Assembly: GCA_020627705.1 (NCBI GenBank)
Contig: JAHDGJ010000012.1
Location: forward strand, 15,146 to 70,332
Length of the DNA: 55,187 bases
Direction of reading: 5' to 3'
Source of the DNA: Saprospiraceae bacterium
Lineage (GTDB): Bacteria; Bacteroidota; Bacteroidia; Chitinophagales; Saprospiraceae
Shown here: positions 53,776 through 55,187 of the stretch, piece after piece
How positions within the stretch are numbered: the first letter of the stretch is position 1
Layout of the letters: each line of letters opens with the position of its first letter
The notes under the pieces: model-generated
The model's database searches: none
The model's input: only the letters and a program-made list of their open reading frames with translations
Told to the model about the DNA's origin: nothing
Translations under genes and position numbers: made by a program

Positions 53776-55047
53776 ATGGCCGTAGACGTAATATTAGGGC
53801 TACAGTGGGGAGATGAGGGAAAAGGGAAAATAGTAGACTTTCTTGCAAAGAATTACTCCATCGTTTGCAGGTTTCAAGGAGGTCCAAATGCTGGACACAC
53901 ACTCAAAATAGACGGTAACAAATACGTACTTCATACGATACCCTCTGGTATATTCAGAGAAGGTATTGTCAACATAATCGGAAATGGTGTTGTCATTGAT
54001 CCCATAACGCTTTCTAAAGAAATAGAAAATCTAACTCAAACAGGGATTGAATTTCTCTCTAGACTGTTGGTCTCCAATAAGGCGCATCTAATCTTACCTA
54101 CACATAGATATCTAGACGCCGCTTCGGAAGCATCCAAAGGCAAGCAAAAAATTGGTTCTACCCTTAAAGGAATAGGACCAACATATATGGATAAAACAGG
54201 GCGTAATGGTTTGCGCGTAGGAGATATCAAATTGGCCTCGTTCAATGCCAAATACAAATCACTTCGCGACAAACATTTGGCATTGCTTCGACAATATCCG
54301 CCAATCGAATTTGATTTAGAAGCTGAGGAAGAAAAATGGTTTAAATGTCTAGAGGTCCTAAAAAATCTGCAAGCAATTGACTGTGAGTATTACATAAATA
54401 AAGCGATAACCGAAGGAAAGCAAATCTTAGCCGAAGGTGCTCAAGGGAGTATGTTGGATATTGATTTTGGAACGTATCCATTTGTAACCTCTTCCAATAC
54501 CATTACCTCAGGGGTATGCAGTGGTCTTGGTATTGCCCCTCAAAAAATTAGAGATGTAATCGGCATTACCAAAGCGTATTGTACCCGAGTTGGTGGAGGG
54601 CCATTCCCAACAGAGTTGTTTGATGATAACGGGGCTAAGCTTGGAAAGATAGGGATGGAATTTGGAGCAACTACTGGAAGGCCAAGAAGATGTGGTTGGA
54701 TTGATATCCCGCAGTTAAAATATACCCTGATGATCAACGGCGTTACGCAGATTGTAGTAACCAAACTCGATGTACTCGATCATTTTGAAGAAGTTAAGGT
54801 CGGGACCAAATACAATATTGAAGGGAACGAAACCGACGAGTTGCCGTATGATTTGACCGCACAACAGATTACACCAAAGTATCAATCCTATAAGGGTTGG
54901 CATACTGATATGGCGGGTGCCAATGATTTTGATGTTTTGCCACCGCTTGCTAAAGATTACATTGGTCAACTCGAGCAATTATTGGGAATGCGAATAAAAT
55001 ACATCAGTACCGGACCGGAGCGAAAAAGTTTAATTGTAAGGGATTAG
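53776..55047 (+). CDS. purA: Adenylosuccinate synthetase
   Basis: 423 residues, normal length. GTP-binding loop LQWGDEGKGKIVDFLA with catalytic Asp13, and His41 in GGPNAGHTLK. LKGIGPTYMDKTGRNGLRVG, LAEGAQGSMLDIDFGTYPFV and TTGRPRRCGWIDIPQLKYTL match the IMP and aspartate sites. It makes adenylosuccinate from IMP, aspartate and GTP in AMP synthesis. Its own promoter precedes it. Confidence 0.97.
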   Translation: MAVDVILGLQWGDEGKGKIVDFLAKNYSIVCRFQGGPNAGHTLKIDGNKYVLHTIPSGIFREGIVNIIGNGVVIDPITLSKEIENLTQTGIEFLSRLLVSNKAHLILPTHRYLDAASEASKGKQKIGSTLKGIGPTYMDKTGRNGLRVGDIKLASFNAKYKSLRDKHLALLRQYPPIEFDLEAEEEKWFKCLEVLKNLQAIDCEYYINKAITEGKQILAEGAQGSMLDIDFGTYPFVTSSNTITSGVCSGLGIAPQKIRDVIGITKAYCTRVGGGPFPTELFDDNGAKLGKIGMEFGATTGRPRRCGWIDIPQLKYTLMINGVTQIVVTKLDVLDHFEEVKVGTKYNIEGNETDELPYDLTAQQITPKYQSYKGWHTDMAGANDFDVLPPLAKDYIGQLEQLLGMRIKYISTGPERKSLIVRD

Positions 55048-55111
55048 TTAGTTTAAGGTTTAAGGTTTGTAATTACAAAATTACAATTGAATCTTCAAAC
55101 ACCTTTCGAGT

Positions 55112-55187
55112 TTGCACCTTGTTCTTTGCACCTTGCACCTTGCACCTTGCACCTTGCACCTTGCACCTTGCACCTTGCACCTTGCAC
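55112..55187. repeat. Heptamer tandem repeat TTGCACC running off the window
   Basis: An isolated TTGCACC at 55112-55118 is followed by a broken stretch and then eight perfect copies from 55126 to 55181, with a partial ninth copy (TTGCAC) to the last base. The array starts 78 bases after purA and its end is outside the window. It may be a simple-sequence repeat subject to length change. Confidence 0.95.

Overview
This window comes from a Bacteroidota chromosome, most likely the Saprospiria/Chitinophagia side of the phylum (the class is an inference). The grounds are: low G+C; type IX secretion (T9SS) C-terminal sorting domains of both type A and type B (gliding-motility-associated); PorX; type B L31; calcium/sodium antiporter, DUF1573 and DUF4105 families; promoter -7 elements of the form TAnnTTTG; and weak ribosome-binding sites. 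No insertion sequence, phage, CRISPR array or rRNA was seen. One tRNA is present.

Layout. (1) 1-5.7 kb: SH3 protein and sugar-phosphate isomerase on the minus strand; then, on the plus strand, YraN, type B L31 with a clear promoter and terminator, a GlmU-like nucleotidyl/acetyltransferase overlapping a spermidine-synthase-like methyltransferase, a TPR membrane protein and lipoprotein MsrA. (2) 5.7-12.6 kb, minus strand: a tightly spaced series of a large GT-C-like membrane protein, metG, a DUF4105 protein and a PycTM (Pycsar-effector-like) protein with a damaged HD domain. (3) 12.7-16.6 kb: HEAT-like protein, a degraded-looking small secreted ORF, an HmuY-like T9SS cargo and two lipoproteins, ending at a bidirectional terminator. 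(4) 16.7-22.1 kb, minus strand: an emfourin-like lipoprotein, an M4 metallopeptidase with a T9SS tag, a family 9 glycosyltransferase and a prohibitin-like protein. (5) 22.3-29.9 kb: a Cys/Lys-rich secreted protein, a 1290-residue cohesin/SprB-repeat adhesin followed by an outer-membrane barrel, a DUF1573 lipoprotein, and a LamG adhesin overlapping ybaB. (6) 30-35.2 kb: antiporter, tatC, a small PH-like membrane protein, porX and an HD phosphohydrolase. (7) 35.3-39.8 kb: one 1492-residue protein made of about 48 units of 23 residues interrupted by two OmpA-like domains and ended by a peptidoglycan-binding domain. (8) 39.9-55.0 kb: glyA; the minus-strand series tRNA-Leu, tig, clpP, clpX, truA; spoT-fur; a FIST/histidine-kinase pair; a TIGR03790-like T9SS cargo; a secreted animal-type haem peroxidase; and purA, followed by a heptamer tandem repeat that runs off the window.

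How they fit together. The general genes (metG, glyA, truA, purA, rpmE, tig, clpPX, spoT, tatC) are interleaved with an envelope and secretion programme. Five proteins carry T9SS sorting domains, and PorX, the T9SS response regulator, is in the same window. The most interesting items are the 23-residue-repeat OmpA/peptidoglycan-binding protein, the emfourin-like lipoprotein coupled to an M4 protease, the solitary degenerate HD-PycTM protein, and the Cys/Lys-rich secreted protein. All family assignments were made by eye from motifs; no database search was run.
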